This document shows, piece by piece, positions 1 through 9,815 of a DNA stretch of 39,992 bases. The stretch covers positions 1-39,992 of the forward strand of contig JAFATG010000157.1 of assembly GCA_019244055.1 (NCBI GenBank), given 5' to 3'. Within the stretch, counting starts at the first letter, position 1. Each line of letters starts with the position of its first letter. The position numbers were made by a program, and so were the translations under genes. Source of the DNA: Acidobacteriaceae bacterium. Its GTDB lineage: Bacteria; Acidobacteriota; Terriglobia; Bryobacterales; Bryobacteraceae. The notes beneath the pieces are model-generated. The model did no database searches, was not told the DNA's origin, and saw only the letters and a list, made by a program, of their open reading frames with translations.

Positions 1-232
1 CTTCAGTAGCAGGACGCGCTCGGTTCGAGGTCGCAGGCGGGCCGTCGGCGCGTGTATCAGCGGTCTTGTTCTCGCCCGTCTCTGCTACTTTTGCTTCGCC
101 GGCAGGCCCGGCTTGGGTTTCCGTTACAGGCGTGCCTTCGCCGTTTGTCTCTGGTGGCTTCTCGGTGGTCGCCGCTTCATTAAAAAAAACAGGGGCTACT
201 GCTTGTTCTTGATCTTCGAGATGATTTGCCAA
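1..232 (-). CDS. Partial acidic, Pro/Thr/Glu-rich protein N-terminus (runs off left edge)
   Basis: An open frame runs leftward off the window for 77 codons from a TTG at 230-232, inside the 3' end of engB and in another frame. The TTG follows a GAGGGA stretch that could act as a ribosome-binding site. The translation starts MANHLEDQEQAV and becomes a low-complexity Glu/Thr/Pro/Ala-rich linker with no recognised domain. The 37-nt overlap with engB suggests translational coupling in the same operon. No ATG or GTG is available in this frame, so the start is uncertain. The linker could be the extension of a larger protein outside the window. No function is proposed. Confidence 0.4.
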   Translation of the reverse strand, partial: MANHLEDQEQAVAPVFFNEAATTEKPPETNGEGTPVTETQAGPAGEAKVAETGENKTADTRADGPPATSNRARPATE

Positions 233-840
233 ATTTCCCTCACTCCCCGGCCATCAAGGGCCGAGAATGCAACCGGCTCCTGTTGATCCGCTACTTCTTG
301 AATCCCAGCCAATCCGGTTCTTAGTTGATTGTTACTTTTCAGTTTGTCGACTTTGGTGACGATCACCTGATATCGACGGTTGTGGAACTCCAGCCAGGAC
401 TTGAGTTCCAGGTCCATATCCATCCATCCACGCCGAGCGTCGATGAGCAGGAACGACAGCGTCAGATTCTGCCGGCCCAATAAATAACTTTCAATTAACG
501 TTTTCCAGCGCGTGCGTTCTTCCAGCGGAACCTGCGCATAACCATATCCCGGAAGATCCACGAACCGGAGATCTTCGGCGATGCGGTAGAAATTGATCAA
601 CTGCGTGCAACCCGGCCGGGAGCTAGTAAACGCCAGACCAGGTTGCTTCACAATCGCATTCAGTAAGCTCGATTTCCCGACGTTGCTTCGCCCTAGAAAG
701 GCGATTTCAACCGGCCCACGACTTGCCTCCCCCGAAATCCCATCCGCGGCCGGAAACTGCTGCGGATCAGCCGCGCTGATAAGGAACTCTGCGGTTTCAG
801 TCGGTACCACGGCTGTTTCAGCCTCTCGAGAGCGGGGCAC
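196..840 (-). CDS. engB: Ribosome biogenesis GTP-binding protein YihA/YsxC (EngB)
   Basis: This is a TRAFAC-class GTPase needed for large-subunit ribosome assembly in the cytoplasm. All GTPase motifs are visible: P-loop GRSNVGKS (50-57), the G2 region around GCTQ (77-80), DLPGYG (95-100), TKVD (162-165) and FSAL (192-195). At 214 residues it is about family length. The start is GTG (838-840), and an in-frame GTG ten codons later is an alternative. It lies 19 nt downstream of lon in the same orientation, the common lon-engB arrangement, so co-transcription with clpX-lon is likely. The first 25 residues are family-variable. Confidence 0.95.
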   Translation of the reverse strand: MPRSREAETAVVPTETAEFLISAADPQQFPAADGISGEASRGPVEIAFLGRSNVGKSSLLNAIVKQPGLAFTSSRPGCTQLINFYRIAEDLRFVDLPGYGYAQVPLEERTRWKTLIESYLLGRQNLTLSFLLIDARRGWMDMDLELKSWLEFHNRRYQVIVTKVDKLKSNNQLRTGLAGIQEVADQQEPVAFSALDGRGVREIWQIISKIKNKQ

Positions 841-859
841 CTGCGATGGAGCCGAAGCC

Positions 860-3439
860 TCAGTGCGTCAGGTTATCTTCGGGCCTCGCCACCAATTCCG
901 CCGCAGTTGCAGCAGGGGCGAGCGGCAGGGCCACTACTTCGCGCTCCAATGCGTTTTTCAGAACTTCGTCCATAGTCAGCACGAAGTTCAACCTCATATC
1001 TTTCCTAATGTTTTCCGGAATATCCGCCAAGTCTTTTTCGTTGTCCTTGGGCAAGACTACTTCGTGGATACCTTGCCGGTGAGCAGCCAGCAATTTCTCC
1101 TTTAATCCCCCGATGGGTAGTACTCGCCCGCGCACCGTAATCTCGCCCGTCATCGCAATATCGCAGCGGACTGGAATCCCAGTGAGCGCGCTGACAATGC
1201 TGGTTGCAATCGTTATGCCAGCCGAGGGGCCATCTTTCGGAATGGCACCTTCCGGCACATGCACGTGAATGTCCAGATGACGGTAGAAGTCTTTAGGCAG
1301 CCCCAGATACTGTGCCCGCGATCGGACATAACTCATGGCGGCCTGAGCCGATTCCTGCATGACGTCGCCCAGCTTGCCGGTAGTGGTCAGCTTGCCGCGT
1401 CCCTCCATGACCATCGCTTCCGTGGTTAGGATTGAGCCACCTATCTCGGTCCAAGCGAGTCCGGTTGTCGCGCCAATCTCGTTTTGCTTATCGAGATCGA
1501 GATCGCGGAACTTGGCCGGTCCGAGCATGTCCGCAAGAGATTCAGGCGTGATCAAGACCTTATCGATCGCTACCAGGGGCGCCTCTTCTTTCTTTGCGAC
1601 CTTCTTTTTTGATTTCTTACTGGTTGCGACGTTTCCAGCCTGACCCGGCGTGGATTCGGCGGTGTCCTCTGTTACAGGCGCCGCCTCATCCTCGACTACT
1701 TCCAACTCTTCCGGGCTTTCAGGCACCGGCTCCTCGAGCGCTGCCGATTGTGCCTCAACCACTTTGCGGGCCACCTTGCGGCAGAGATTGCCGATCTCGC
1801 GCTCGAGATTTCGCACACCGGCTTCACGCGTGTACGACTGAATCAACGTCTGCAGGCCCGGATCCGTGAATTCAAGCTGCTCTTCGCCGATGCCGGTGCT
1901 TTTCCTCTGCTTCTGCACGAGAAAGCGTTTCGCGATCTCCATCTTTTCGAGCTCGGTATAACCGGAGAGACGGATCACCTCCATGCGGTCCTGCAACGCA
2001 GGCGGAATCGTATGGAGCACGTTTGCAGTCGCGATAAAGAATACCTGGCTGAGGTCGTACTCGACGTCCAGATAGTGATCCATGAACATGTAGTTCTGTT
2101 CCGGATCGAGGACTTCGAGCAAAGCCGCCGAGGGGTCGCCGCGGAAATCCATCGACATCTTGTCGACTTCATCCAGCATGATGACCGGATTCTTAGTTCC
2201 AGCTTTTTTCATCATCTGAATAAGCTGGCCGGGCAGCGCGCCAATGTAGGTGCGGCGATGGCCACGAATTTCGGCTTCATCGCGAACGCCACCAAGCGAG
2301 AGGCGCACGAATTTGCGCCCGGTCGCCTTCGCGATCGACATACCTAGCGATGTCTTGCCGACACCTGGAGGTCCGACAAAGCACAGAATCGATCCCTTGG
2401 GATTTTGCACCAGACGGCGCACCGAAAGAAATTCAAGAATGCGCTCCTTGATTTTTTCGAGGCCGTAGTGATCGTTTTCGAGGATCTGGCCGGCATATCG
2501 AAGGTCGCGGATTTCCTTGGTGCGCTTCTTCCAAGGCACAGCCAGCAGCCAGTCCAGATAATTCCGCGATACGGTCGATTCGGCTGACATCGGCGGCATA
2601 CCTTCGAGGCGTTTGAGCTCGGCCGTCGCCTTCTCAAACGCATCTTTCGTCATGCCGGAGGTTTCGATCTTCTTTTTGAGCTCGTCGAACTCGCTCTTTT
2701 CGCCCCGGCCGAGCTCCTTCTGAATCGCCTTAATCTTCTCGTTTAAGTAGTATTCTTTCTGCGCCCGCTCCATCTGCCGCTTTACGCGGCCCTGAATGGT
2801 GCGATCAACGTTGAGCTTTTCGATCTCAATATCCAGCAGATCGGCAACGCGCGTGAGGCGGTCGATGGGATCAAAGATCTCGAGCAGCTCTTGCTTTTCT
2901 TCGATGGTGAGCTGCAGATTGGCGCCGACCGTATCGGCAAGTTTCCCAGGATCGTCCACGCGAATTGCGGCGATCATGGTTTCGTAATTCAGGTTCTGGC
3001 TCAGCTTGACGTATTGCTCAAACAGTGTGGTGACGCGGCTGGTCAGAGCCTCCAACTGGCTGCCCTGTTCGACCTTGTAAGTTGTGGTCTTAACGACTGC
3101 TCGGAAGTATCCTTCCTCCTCGCTGACGGAAATGATTTTGCCGCGCTCCACCCCTTCGACGAGAACCTTGATATTGCCGTCGGGTTGCTTAAGGCTTTGG
3201 ACGATGTTAGCGAGCGTGCCAACAGAATAGATCTCGTCCGGCCGCGGCTCATCCACCGAAGCATCGTGTTGGGTGGCTAAGAAGATTTTCTTATCGCTTA
3301 GCAGCGCCTCTTCCAAAGCACGGACACTGGATTCCCGCCCTACCACGAACGGGGTCATCATGTATGGGAAGATGACCACGTCTCGAATGGGCATCATGGG
3401 TAATCGTTTGGTATCCGTTTTGTCTTTTGTCGTGACCAT
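860..3439 (-). CDS. lon: ATP-dependent protease Lon with a charged linker insert
   Basis: Lon is a cytoplasmic AAA+ serine protease that degrades damaged and regulatory proteins. The order is a LAN substrate-binding domain (about 13-210), a coiled-coil stretch (about 215-285), the AAA+ module with Walker A GPPGVGKT (356-363) and Walker [10 protein letters not shown] (419-427), then the protease domain. The catalytic pair is Ser739 in DGPSAG and Lys782 in GGLKEK. At 859 residues it is longer than the E. coli protein (784). Most of the excess is a segment at about 562-622, first acidic then lysine-rich, between the AAA+ lid and the protease domain. The start is ATG with only a weak upstream purine stretch. 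It is the third gene of the tig-clpX-lon-engB block. Confidence 0.97.
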   Translation of the reverse strand: MVTTKDKTDTKRLPMMPIRDVVIFPYMMTPFVVGRESSVRALEEALLSDKKIFLATQHDASVDEPRPDEIYSVGTLANIVQSLKQPDGNIKVLVEGVERGKIISVSEEEGYFRAVVKTTTYKVEQGSQLEALTSRVTTLFEQYVKLSQNLNYETMIAAIRVDDPGKLADTVGANLQLTIEEKQELLEIFDPIDRLTRVADLLDIEIEKLNVDRTIQGRVKRQMERAQKEYYLNEKIKAIQKELGRGEKSEFDELKKKIETSGMTKDAFEKATAELKRLEGMPPMSAESTVSRNYLDWLLAVPWKKRTKEIRDLRYAGQILENDHYGLEKIKERILEFLSVRRLVQNPKGSILCFVGPPGVGKTSLGMSIAKATGRKFVRLSLGGVRDEAEIRGHRRTYIGALPGQLIQMMKKAGTKNPVIMLDEVDKMSMDFRGDPSAALLEVLDPEQNYMFMDHYLDVEYDLSQVFFIATANVLHTIPPALQDRMEVIRLSGYTELEKMEIAKRFLVQKQRKSTGIGEEQLEFTDPGLQTLIQSYTREAGVRNLEREIGNLCRKVARKVVEAQSAALEEPVPESPEELEVVEDEAAPVTEDTAESTPGQAGNVATSKKSKKKVAKKEEAPLVAIDKVLITPESLADMLGPAKFRDLDLDKQNEIGATTGLAWTEIGGSILTTEAMVMEGRGKLTTTGKLGDVMQESAQAAMSYVRSRAQYLGLPKDFYRHLDIHVHVPEGAIPKDGPSAGITIATSIVSALTGIPVRCDIAMTGEITVRGRVLPIGGLKEKLLAAHRQGIHEVVLPKDNEKDLADIPENIRKDMRLNFVLTMDEVLKNALEREVVALPLAPAATAAELVARPEDNLTH

Positions 3440-3460
3440 TGTTGCTTTCTAGGCGGGTAC

Positions 3461-3479
3461 GGTCCGCTATTTCAGGACC
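3461..3479. promoter_or_regulatory. Small inverted repeat in the lon leader
   Basis: GGTCC, a nine-base spacer and GGACC form a short inverted repeat 22 nt upstream of the lon start codon. It could be a leader hairpin or an operator half-site pair. It does not match CIRCE (TTAGCACTC-N9-GAGTGCTAA), so HrcA control is not supported. The stem is only five base pairs, so confidence is low. Confidence 0.25.
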
Positions 3480-3556
3480 GGGAAGAATACAGTAGCGTAA
3501 TTAAATCGAAGCTTTAGATAACAGAAGAATCGAGTCTTCCGGGCTGGGACGGCTGG

Positions 3557-4831
3557 CTAGCCCGCCTTTTCGAGCACAGCCATATTGATCTTTTGCGTGA
3601 GCACCATCTCTTTCGTCACGATGAACTCGCGAACTTTCTTGAATGTGGGGAGATAGTACATAAGGTCCAGCATGAGATCTTCCAAAATCATGCGCAGACC
3701 ACGAGCGCCCACCTTGCGTTCCATGGCAAGTTGCGCAACTGATTCGAGCGCGTCGTCGCTAAATTTGAGCTTAACATTCTCAAATTCGAATAGCTTCTGA
3801 TATTGCCGGACGATCGCGTTTTTCGGCTTTGTCAAGATCTGGACCAGGGCTTCCTTGGAAAGGTCCTCTAGAACGGCGGTTACAGGCATCCGGCCGATAA
3901 ATTCGGGAATGAAACCATACTTGATGAGATCCACGGGCTGGCACTGGGCCAGAAGGTCCGTGTCGCGGCGGACGGAGGTGGGTCCACGGCGCGGGGACGG
4001 GTCTTTTTCCTCCGGGGGAACGAAACCGATAGATTTTGTCCCCACGCGCCGACCGATTACTTTCTCCAGGCCAATAAATGCTCCGCCACAAATAAACAGA
4101 ATATTTGTGGTATCCACCGGAGTGAATTCCTGGTGAGGGTGCTTGCGCCCGCCCTGCGGAGGAACGTTGGCGATCGTACCCTCCAAAATCTTTAAAAGCG
4201 CCTGCTGCACTCCTTCGCCAGAGACGTCGCGAGTGATGGACGGGTTCTCGTCTTTTCGCCCGATTTTGTCGATCTCATCAATGTAGATGATCCCGGTTTG
4301 GGCGCGCTGGACATCCCAATCGGCATTCTGCAGCAAACGTAAAATGATGTTCTCGACATCTTCGCCGACGTAACCCGCTTCGGTCAGGGTAGTCGCGTCG
4401 ACGATCGCGAAGGGAACGTCCAGTATGCGCGCGAGAGTTTGCGCCAGTAGAGTCTTTCCGGTTCCGGTGGGTCCGATCAGCAGGATGTTGGATTTCGAGA
4501 GTTCGACCTCGCTACCACGCTGCTTATTCATCTGGATCCGTTTGTAGTGGTTGTAAACGGCGACGGCGAGCTTCTTCTTCGTCGCTTCCTGGCCGATCAC
4601 ATACTGATCTAGATATTCTTTCAGCTCCAGCGGACGGGGGAGCTTACCGGGACTGCCGTAGCTCTGCTCGTGCCGGTCATCTTCGATGATGGAATTACAG
4701 ACAGCGATACATTCATCGCAAATGTAAGCGCGAGGATAATCGCTCGGGGAGGAAATGAGCTTGCCAACTACGTCCTGGCTCTTGTGGCAGAACGAACAGC
4801 GAAGTGAGTCGTCAGATCCGGCGCGCTTCAC
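3557..4831 (-). CDS. clpX: ATP-dependent Clp protease ATP-binding subunit ClpX
   Basis: ClpX is the AAA+ unfoldase that feeds substrates to the ClpP peptidase. The N-terminal zinc finger has Cys12, Cys15, Cys38 and Cys41. Walker A is GPTGTGKT (120-127), the pore loop GYVG is at 153-156 and Walker [10 protein letters not shown] at 181-189. The RKH loop is at 229-231. The ClpP-docking tripeptide IGF is present at 267-269, so the protein should still partner ClpP. The start is GTG, chosen because GAGGAG sits seven bases upstream. The usual clpP neighbour is missing: tig is the next gene upstream, across 161 nt of non-coding DNA. Confidence 0.97.
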   Translation of the reverse strand: MKRAGSDDSLRCSFCHKSQDVVGKLISSPSDYPRAYICDECIAVCNSIIEDDRHEQSYGSPGKLPRPLELKEYLDQYVIGQEATKKKLAVAVYNHYKRIQMNKQRGSEVELSKSNILLIGPTGTGKTLLAQTLARILDVPFAIVDATTLTEAGYVGEDVENIILRLLQNADWDVQRAQTGIIYIDEIDKIGRKDENPSITRDVSGEGVQQALLKILEGTIANVPPQGGRKHPHQEFTPVDTTNILFICGGAFIGLEKVIGRRVGTKSIGFVPPEEKDPSPRRGPTSVRRDTDLLAQCQPVDLIKYGFIPEFIGRMPVTAVLEDLSKEALVQILTKPKNAIVRQYQKLFEFENVKLKFSDDALESVAQLAMERKVGARGLRMILEDLMLDLMYYLPTFKKVREFIVTKEMVLTQKINMAVLEKAG

Positions 4832-4992
4832 GCTGGTTCTCCTCTATCGGAAGGAAAATCAAGATCCCTGTACCTGGCCGTGAACCAAAAGAATGCACCC
4901 CCAGTATATCAACAGTAGAGGGTTTTTACGTGAAGAGAATTTCATAGCCAGCAGGCAGGCTTTAGGGGAGTTCTAGTCCTTTTTATGCCTGT

Positions 4993-6249
4993 TTATGCCT
5001 GCTTTTGGGCCTGTTCGAACAGGAAATGCAGGGTCTTTTCGGTCTGGATGTGGCCCGCGATCCGGCCCAGAGCTCCTTCCTTCTCCAGCCGTGCCCGAGT
5101 AACTGCGAGCGCCTCGCGCTCCTGCCGTGCGATGCGCTGAACTTCTCGGTCCACTTCGTCTTTCGTAGCACCGATTCCTTCGCGCTCGGCGATCTTTTCG
5201 AGCAAAAGAGACGCACGGACGTTGCGAACGGCCTTGTCGCGCTGAGTTTCCTTCACCTTGGCCCAATCCAGCTTGATATTACTCGGGTCTATACCGCGGC
5301 CCCCCAAGTTGCTGAGTTGAACGCGAACCTGATTCTCGATCTGGCGGTCCACATACGCGTCCGGAACCGGGAAATCATTTCGCTCGATCAACTTATCGAT
5401 CAGCTCCTCTTTGGCTTCCTGCTGAGCTACGAATTGCTTCTCATGAAAGATGGATTTGTGGACAGCGTCCCTCAACTCGGACAACGACTGGTAGTCGCCG
5501 AGATCGCGCGCGAATTCGTCATCCAGAGCCGGAAGCTCTTTTTGCCGAACGAACTTCGGCGTTAGCTCGAAACGGACAGTCTTTCCAGCCAAACGCTCCT
5601 GACCGTAATCCTCCGGATACTGGATTTCGACTTCTTTGACCTCTTCGGGGGTTGCGCCAACTAGCGCTTCGTTGAACCCGGGCAAAGTGTCTTCTCCGCC
5701 TACCTGGATCTGGACATCCTGATCGATTGGCTCAGCTAGGCCTTGCAGGGACTTCAGGTGAACGAGAACGTAGTCGCTGCTCTGGATGGGCCTGGGGTCG
5801 AGATTCACGTAATCAGCCTTACTTTCGCGCATGGATTCAAGCCGTTTAGCGACTTCTTCTTCAGAGACTGTCGGCTCTTCGTATTTGACCGGAACTCCGC
5901 GATAATCAGCTAAATCAAACTCCGGCGCTACCTCGAAATCAGCCTTGAAGCGGATCGGCTGGTCAGGCTCGAAGTGCAGGTCGGTGACATCGGGCGTGCC
6001 GACTACCTTCAACTCTTCTTTGGCTACGCGGTCACGAAAGGCTTGCGGGACGAGCATCTCCAGAACTTCCTTGCGGATTTCCTCCTGGAAGCGAGATTGG
6101 ATCATCGTAACAGGAGCTTTGCCGGGCCGAAAGCCGGGAAGGCGCACGCGCTGCTTGAGAGAGCTGGTAACGCGCTCCTTCGCCTTTTCTACCTCTTCGA
6201 GAGGGATCTCAATTTCAAGCGAACGCTTGCAATCAACAGCACTGGACAC
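4993..6249 (-). CDS. tig: Trigger factor, ribosome-associated chaperone
   Basis: Trigger factor binds ribosomal protein L23 at the exit tunnel and shields nascent chains; it also carries a peptidyl-prolyl isomerase domain. The ribosome-docking signature GFRPGKAP lies at 39-46. A central FKBP-like domain (about 150-240) and a long helical C-terminal chaperone domain follow. The length of 418 residues is close to the usual 430. The start is GTG after a purine-rich stretch (AGAAAGAAAGA). The gene heads the tig-clpX-lon-engB block on the minus strand, 109 nt downstream of metK. Confidence 0.93.
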   Translation of the reverse strand: MSSAVDCKRSLEIEIPLEEVEKAKERVTSSLKQRVRLPGFRPGKAPVTMIQSRFQEEIRKEVLEMLVPQAFRDRVAKEELKVVGTPDVTDLHFEPDQPIRFKADFEVAPEFDLADYRGVPVKYEEPTVSEEEVAKRLESMRESKADYVNLDPRPIQSSDYVLVHLKSLQGLAEPIDQDVQIQVGGEDTLPGFNEALVGATPEEVKEVEIQYPEDYGQERLAGKTVRFELTPKFVRQKELPALDDEFARDLGDYQSLSELRDAVHKSIFHEKQFVAQQEAKEELIDKLIERNDFPVPDAYVDRQIENQVRVQLSNLGGRGIDPSNIKLDWAKVKETQRDKAVRNVRASLLLEKIAEREGIGATKDEVDREVQRIARQEREALAVTRARLEKEGALGRIAGHIQTEKTLHFLFEQAQKQA

Positions 6250-6358
6250 TATGTCTTTCTTTCTATTTGATGCGTAACACTCCGGTTCGGCTCCCGGACT
6301 ATTGGCTCCGATGTTTCGGCGCGAGCTTAAATCACGCAGCCGGAATGAATCCTAAATC

Positions 6359-7528
6359 CTAGACGGCAGCGGCAGTCAACTGAGCGGCTTCGCGCAGAGC
6401 CTCAGCCCTATCCGTCTTTTCCCACGTGAACGTATCTTCCGTCCGGCCGAAATGGCCAAAGGCGGCAGTTTTCTGGTAAATGGGACGGCGAAGTTGCAGC
6501 TCCTTGATCATGCCGGCGGGCGTCAGGGAGAAGTTTTCCCGAACGATTTCCGCTAAACGCTGATCGTCCACCTTACCCGTTCCAAAGGTGTTCACATTTA
6601 CCGAAACCGGTTCGGCCACGCCGATCGCGTAAGCAAGCTGGACTTCAGTGCGCGATGCCAACCCCGAAGCAACAATGTTTTTGGCCACATAGCGGGCCAT
6701 ATAGCACGCAGAACGGTCTACTTTCGTGGGGTCTTTACCCGAAAACGCGCCGCCGCCATGGCGACCCATGCCGCCGTACGTGTCCACGATGATCTTGCGC
6801 CCGGTCAGACCGGTATCGCCGTGAGGTCCCCCGATCACGAAGCGCCCGGTCGGGTTGATGTGAAATATCGTTTGCGAATCGATCATCTCAGACGGGATCA
6901 CCGGGGCAACGACGTACTTTCTGATATCCGCCTCAATCTGTTTCGAGCTGACCTCGTCGTGATGCTGGGTTGAAACGACCACCGCGTCGATCCGTTTGGG
7001 TTGGCCATTCACATATTCGACGCTGACCTGACTCTTGCCATCGGGGCGGAGATACGAAACCTCACCGGACCGGCGGACTTCACTCAACCGCTGCACCAGC
7101 TTGTGCGCCAGCATGATCGGCAGCGGCATCAGCTCGGGAGTTTCATCGCAAGCAAATCCGAACATGAGCCCCTGATCACCGGCACCTCCGGTGTCGACGC
7201 CCATCGCGATATCAGGAGATTGGGCTTGAATCATGTTTACGACAGCGCAAGTTTTGCAATCGAAACCATAGGTAGCGTCGTTATACCCAATGTGATTGAT
7301 GACGCTGCGAACCAGCCGGGGAACATCTACGTACGTCTTGGTGGTGATTTCGCCGGCAACAACGCAGATTCCAGTCGTGACCAAGGTTTCGCAGGCGACG
7401 CGGCCCGACGGGTCGTCTCGCAAAACGGCGTCGAGAACGGCATCAGAGACTTGGTCGGCGATTTTGTCGGGATGACCTTCCGTCACGGATTCCGACGTAA
7501 AGATGTATTTCATCGAGGGCTTGTTCAA
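6359..7528 (-). CDS. metK: S-adenosylmethionine synthase
   Basis: MetK makes S-adenosylmethionine from methionine and ATP in the cytoplasm. The N-terminal ATP-binding signature [15 protein letters not shown], the GAGDQG motif and the glycine-rich [17 protein letters not shown] loop are all intact. At 389 residues the length is normal. The first possible start is TTG at 7526-7528, directly abutting an AAGGAG. An ATG at 7511-7513 gives the more typical N-terminus MKYIFTSES but lies about 15 nt from that AAGGAG. I found no SAM-I or SAM-II riboswitch signature in the 280-nt region shared with the divergent gene. Confidence 0.97.
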   Translation of the reverse strand: MNKPSMKYIFTSESVTEGHPDKIADQVSDAVLDAVLRDDPSGRVACETLVTTGICVVAGEITTKTYVDVPRLVRSVINHIGYNDATYGFDCKTCAVVNMIQAQSPDIAMGVDTGGAGDQGLMFGFACDETPELMPLPIMLAHKLVQRLSEVRRSGEVSYLRPDGKSQVSVEYVNGQPKRIDAVVVSTQHHDEVSSKQIEADIRKYVVAPVIPSEMIDSQTIFHINPTGRFVIGGPHGDTGLTGRKIIVDTYGGMGRHGGGAFSGKDPTKVDRSACYMARYVAKNIVASGLASRTEVQLAYAIGVAEPVSVNVNTFGTGKVDDQRLAEIVRENFSLTPAGMIKELQLRRPIYQKTAAFGHFGRTEDTFTWEKTDRAEALREAAQLTAAAV

Positions 7529-7807
7529 CTCCTTGTGGCTCTTGTCGGGGCAGCGCGGAAGTGGGTGGTGCGGCTCCGTCCGGAAAGAGGCGATCAGTTT
7601 CCTAGTTTAACAATGGGCGGCGTTGGGGTGAAATTTTCGCGGAGCAAGTTTCCGCACAATCCAAGTCGGTGACAACTCGACGAAAAAAATCTTTTGGCTT
7701 AGATATCAATGAGTTAATCTCAAAACCCACCTCAGCCGCGATTGACGGCGAGGTACTCCTTGATCAGGTTCGAGCGGTTTAGACGCCACGAAAGATAAGG
7801 AGATTCG

Positions 7808-8410
7808 ATGAGACGGTTCAGCGCCGGGTTGATGGTTGGAATGATCTTTGGCGCCGGCCTGTTTGCGCAGGGAACGTTCGTCATCACCGGAACGGCAATT
7901 CCACCGGCGCTCCTACAGCAGAACTACGGAAGGATGCCAAAGGGAATTGAAGCGTTTGACCTCAGCATCTGTAACGTGACAGCCACGAAGCAATCCGTGG
8001 TCAGCAGCGAAATTTATCAGGCTCTGGCACAATCCAACTCCGAACTGAGGCCGATCGGGCGGCAGATCATGCTGGCTTCGATTCTGCGCAATCAGAGCCA
8101 CTCACCAGCCGCGATTCTTGGCCTGATTTTGAATTCCACCGCGGGTGTGTTATCCGCGTTCAGCACTTCGCGATATTCGATTCCCGCCGGAGTAGTCACG
8201 GGGGCAGCGGTGGTGTCGATTTCGGCTCAACAGATCTTAAACAACCTTAAGCCAGTGCTATCGGTGGACGAGTTGGACAAGTTCGAAAACCAGGTTTTGG
8301 AGCCGGCGCTGGTGTTAGACGGCGGTTCTTGTGTCGAACGGACCGTCTTCACGGTTTCCTCTGTCAATCCGAAAAATAGAGCTCAATCCTTGAGTTTCCA
8401 CGTTCGTTAG
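7808..8410 (+). CDS. Secreted protein of unknown function
   Basis: This 200-residue protein has an N-terminal signal peptide (RR, then a hydrophobic stretch, likely cut after LFAQ near residue 21). The mature part is mostly uncharged with several hydrophobic segments (about 100-135) that are short for true membrane helices. I recognise no family. The start is well supported by TAAGGAG seven bases upstream. It is divergent from metK and followed by a cluster of RNA hairpins ending in a terminator, so it is probably a single-gene transcript. The mature protein contains two cysteines, which might form a disulfide after export. Confidence 0.75.
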   Translation: MRRFSAGLMVGMIFGAGLFAQGTFVITGTAIPPALLQQNYGRMPKGIEAFDLSICNVTATKQSVVSSEIYQALAQSNSELRPIGRQIMLASILRNQSHSPAAILGLILNSTAGVLSAFSTSRYSIPAGVVTGAAVVSISAQQILNNLKPVLSVDELDKFENQVLEPALVLDGGSCVERTVFTVSSVNPKNRAQSLSFHVR

Positions 8411-8425
8411 CTTCATCAACTCCCT

Positions 8426-8529
8426 CGCATGTGGGCTCATGCGGTCGGTAGCGGTCGGGCATCCGCTATCTCGGTCGAGTGATGGGCATCAAAGGCGGAC
8501 GTGGTAGGTGCCGTATGGGGTCCGGCACC
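8426..8529 (+). other. Cluster of three RNA hairpins downstream of the secreted unknown
   Basis: Three consecutive inverted repeats follow the stop codon of the preceding gene. CGCATG/CATGCG is at 8426-8443, GGTAGCGG/CCGCTATC (one G-U pair) at 8447-8470 and GGTGCCG/CGGCACC at 8507-8529. A fourth, stronger hairpin with a T-rich tail follows and is listed separately. No coding signal fits here. It may be a structured 3' UTR, an attenuator leader for the aminotransferase gene or a small RNA. I could not match it to a known riboswitch; the T-box antiterminator consensus is absent. Confidence 0.45.
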
Positions 8530-8531
8530 AC

Positions 8532-8580
8532 ACGAGGCGCATTGCTTTGGGCGGCGATGCGCCTCGTTCTTTTCTTCCTT
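8532..8580 (+). terminator. Strong intrinsic terminator
   Basis: ACGAGGCGCAT (8532-8542) pairs perfectly with ATGCGCCTCGT (8557-8567). The stem can be extended by three pairs including a wobble, and TTCTTTTCTTCCTT follows. This has the form of a Rho-independent terminator for the transcript from 7808, or an attenuator in front of the aminotransferase gene that starts 48 nt later. Confidence 0.75.
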
Positions 8581-8627
8581 GCTGGAACCTCCTTGCGAAC
8601 GAGAAGCTACCGTGGCAGAGTAGCGAG

Positions 8628-9803
8628 GTGGTCCGCTATTCGGAGCGGTTGCACTGGTCCTCCTCTCGCAATTCGCTAACACTTCTTATCGAGGCAAAGA
8701 GAAGCGCCGGCGAAAAGTTACTTGATCTGACGGTTTCCAATCCGACCGAGGTCTTGCCAGACTACCCGCATGTTCAAATCGCGAACGCGCTTTGCTCGAT
8801 TCGCGATTTCACGTATCGGCCTGATTCCTTCGGCCTACCTGCGGCCCGAGCGATCATCGCTGGCATTTACGGCAAGTACGGAATAAGTCTGGAGGCTAGC
8901 CAGATCGCTTTAACAGCCAGCACTAGCGAGGCATACGGGTTGCTTTTCAAGCTGTTGTGCAACCCGGGTGACGAGATTCTCGTGCCGGTTCCTTGCTACC
9001 CATTGTTCGAATATCTGGCTAAGCTCGAGTGTGTCCGCATTGTGCCGTATCGCCTGTCCTACGACGGAAGTTGGTTCCTCGATTTCGCCGATTTAGAGGA
9101 ACGGATTTCACCGGCCACTCGCGCCCTGGTGGTTATCAATCCGCACAATCCCACCGGCTCGTTTTTGAAACAGCCGGAAGCAAGCCGGCTAATCGCCCTG
9201 GCCCAGGAGCGGCAAATCCCAATCATTTCAGATGAAGTCTTCATGGAATATGCGCTCGACGATGATTCCAGCCGGATCGCCACTCTCGCCGGGCATGAGT
9301 CCGGACTGATGTTTTCGCTAAATGGCCTATCCAAAATGGCGGGAATGCCCCAAATGAAGCTTGGCTGGATTGCTATCAGCGGGTCTGAGCAAGAGAGGAG
9401 TTCCGTCTTGCCCCGACTTGAAGTCCTGCTGGACGCCTATCTATCCGTAAATACTCCCATACAACTGGCACTCCCTGAGCTGCTGCGAATCGGCGGCGAA
9501 CTGTGTGAGGCGCTCCACTTGAGAACAAAGGAAAACATGCATTTCCTGCGAGAGTTTCTGAGGAACGCCCCCCTACATTCTTTGGGTGCGGAAGGCGGCT
9601 GGTCGGAACTGATCCGTCTTCCCGGAACTTCCTCCGAGGAGGCGTGGGTTACAAAATTTATTCAGCAGCAGAACGTGATCGTTCAGCCCGGATATTTTTT
9701 CGACATGCCATCGGAGGCATATATTGCGGTCAGTCTGATTGTTCCGCCGGACACGTTTAGGGAAGGTATTCGCCGCGTCGCCCAAGCTGTCATTCAGTGT
9801 TAA
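8628..9803 (+). CDS. PLP-dependent aminotransferase, class I/II
   Basis: A fold-type I aminotransferase, probably cytoplasmic. Visible landmarks are LLDLTVSNPTEV near the N-terminus, the substrate/PLP region NPHNPTGS, ISDEVFMEY containing the cofactor-contacting Asp, and SLNGLSKMAGMPQMKLGW with the Schiff-base lysine. The substrate cannot be read from sequence. The frame stays open back to 8508, but that part runs through the terminator hairpin. I therefore place the start at GTG 8628; TTG 8649 is an alternative. The resulting length is 391 residues, normal for the family. A glycosyltransferase-like gene follows after 12 nt. Confidence 0.85.
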   Translation: MVRYSERLHWSSSRNSLTLLIEAKRSAGEKLLDLTVSNPTEVLPDYPHVQIANALCSIRDFTYRPDSFGLPAARAIIAGIYGKYGISLEASQIALTASTSEAYGLLFKLLCNPGDEILVPVPCYPLFEYLAKLECVRIVPYRLSYDGSWFLDFADLEERISPATRALVVINPHNPTGSFLKQPEASRLIALAQERQIPIISDEVFMEYALDDDSSRIATLAGHESGLMFSLNGLSKMAGMPQMKLGWIAISGSEQERSSVLPRLEVLLDAYLSVNTPIQLALPELLRIGGELCEALHLRTKENMHFLREFLRNAPLHSLGAEGGWSELIRLPGTSSEEAWVTKFIQQQNVIVQPGYFFDMPSEAYIAVSLIVPPDTFREGIRRVAQAVIQC

Positions 9804-9815
9804 CCTACACCTTCG

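Noticed and set aside
593-1105. Plus-strand frame antisense to engB and lon
   Set aside because: It is a shadow of two well-supported genes on the other strand, as are the other long antisense frames over lon, metK, lpxD, amidase, tatC and the ABC-F gene.
7529-7807. Possible SAM riboswitch upstream of metK
   Set aside because: Neither SAM-I nor SAM-II core signatures could be found on the minus strand; only a small GCGGA/TCCGC hairpin (7639-7655) is present.
8508-8627. Forty-codon N-terminal extension of the aminotransferase frame
   Set aside because: It runs through two perfect hairpins and a terminator-like T-tract, and its residues do not resemble aminotransferase N-termini; a start at 8628 or 8649 fits the family length.
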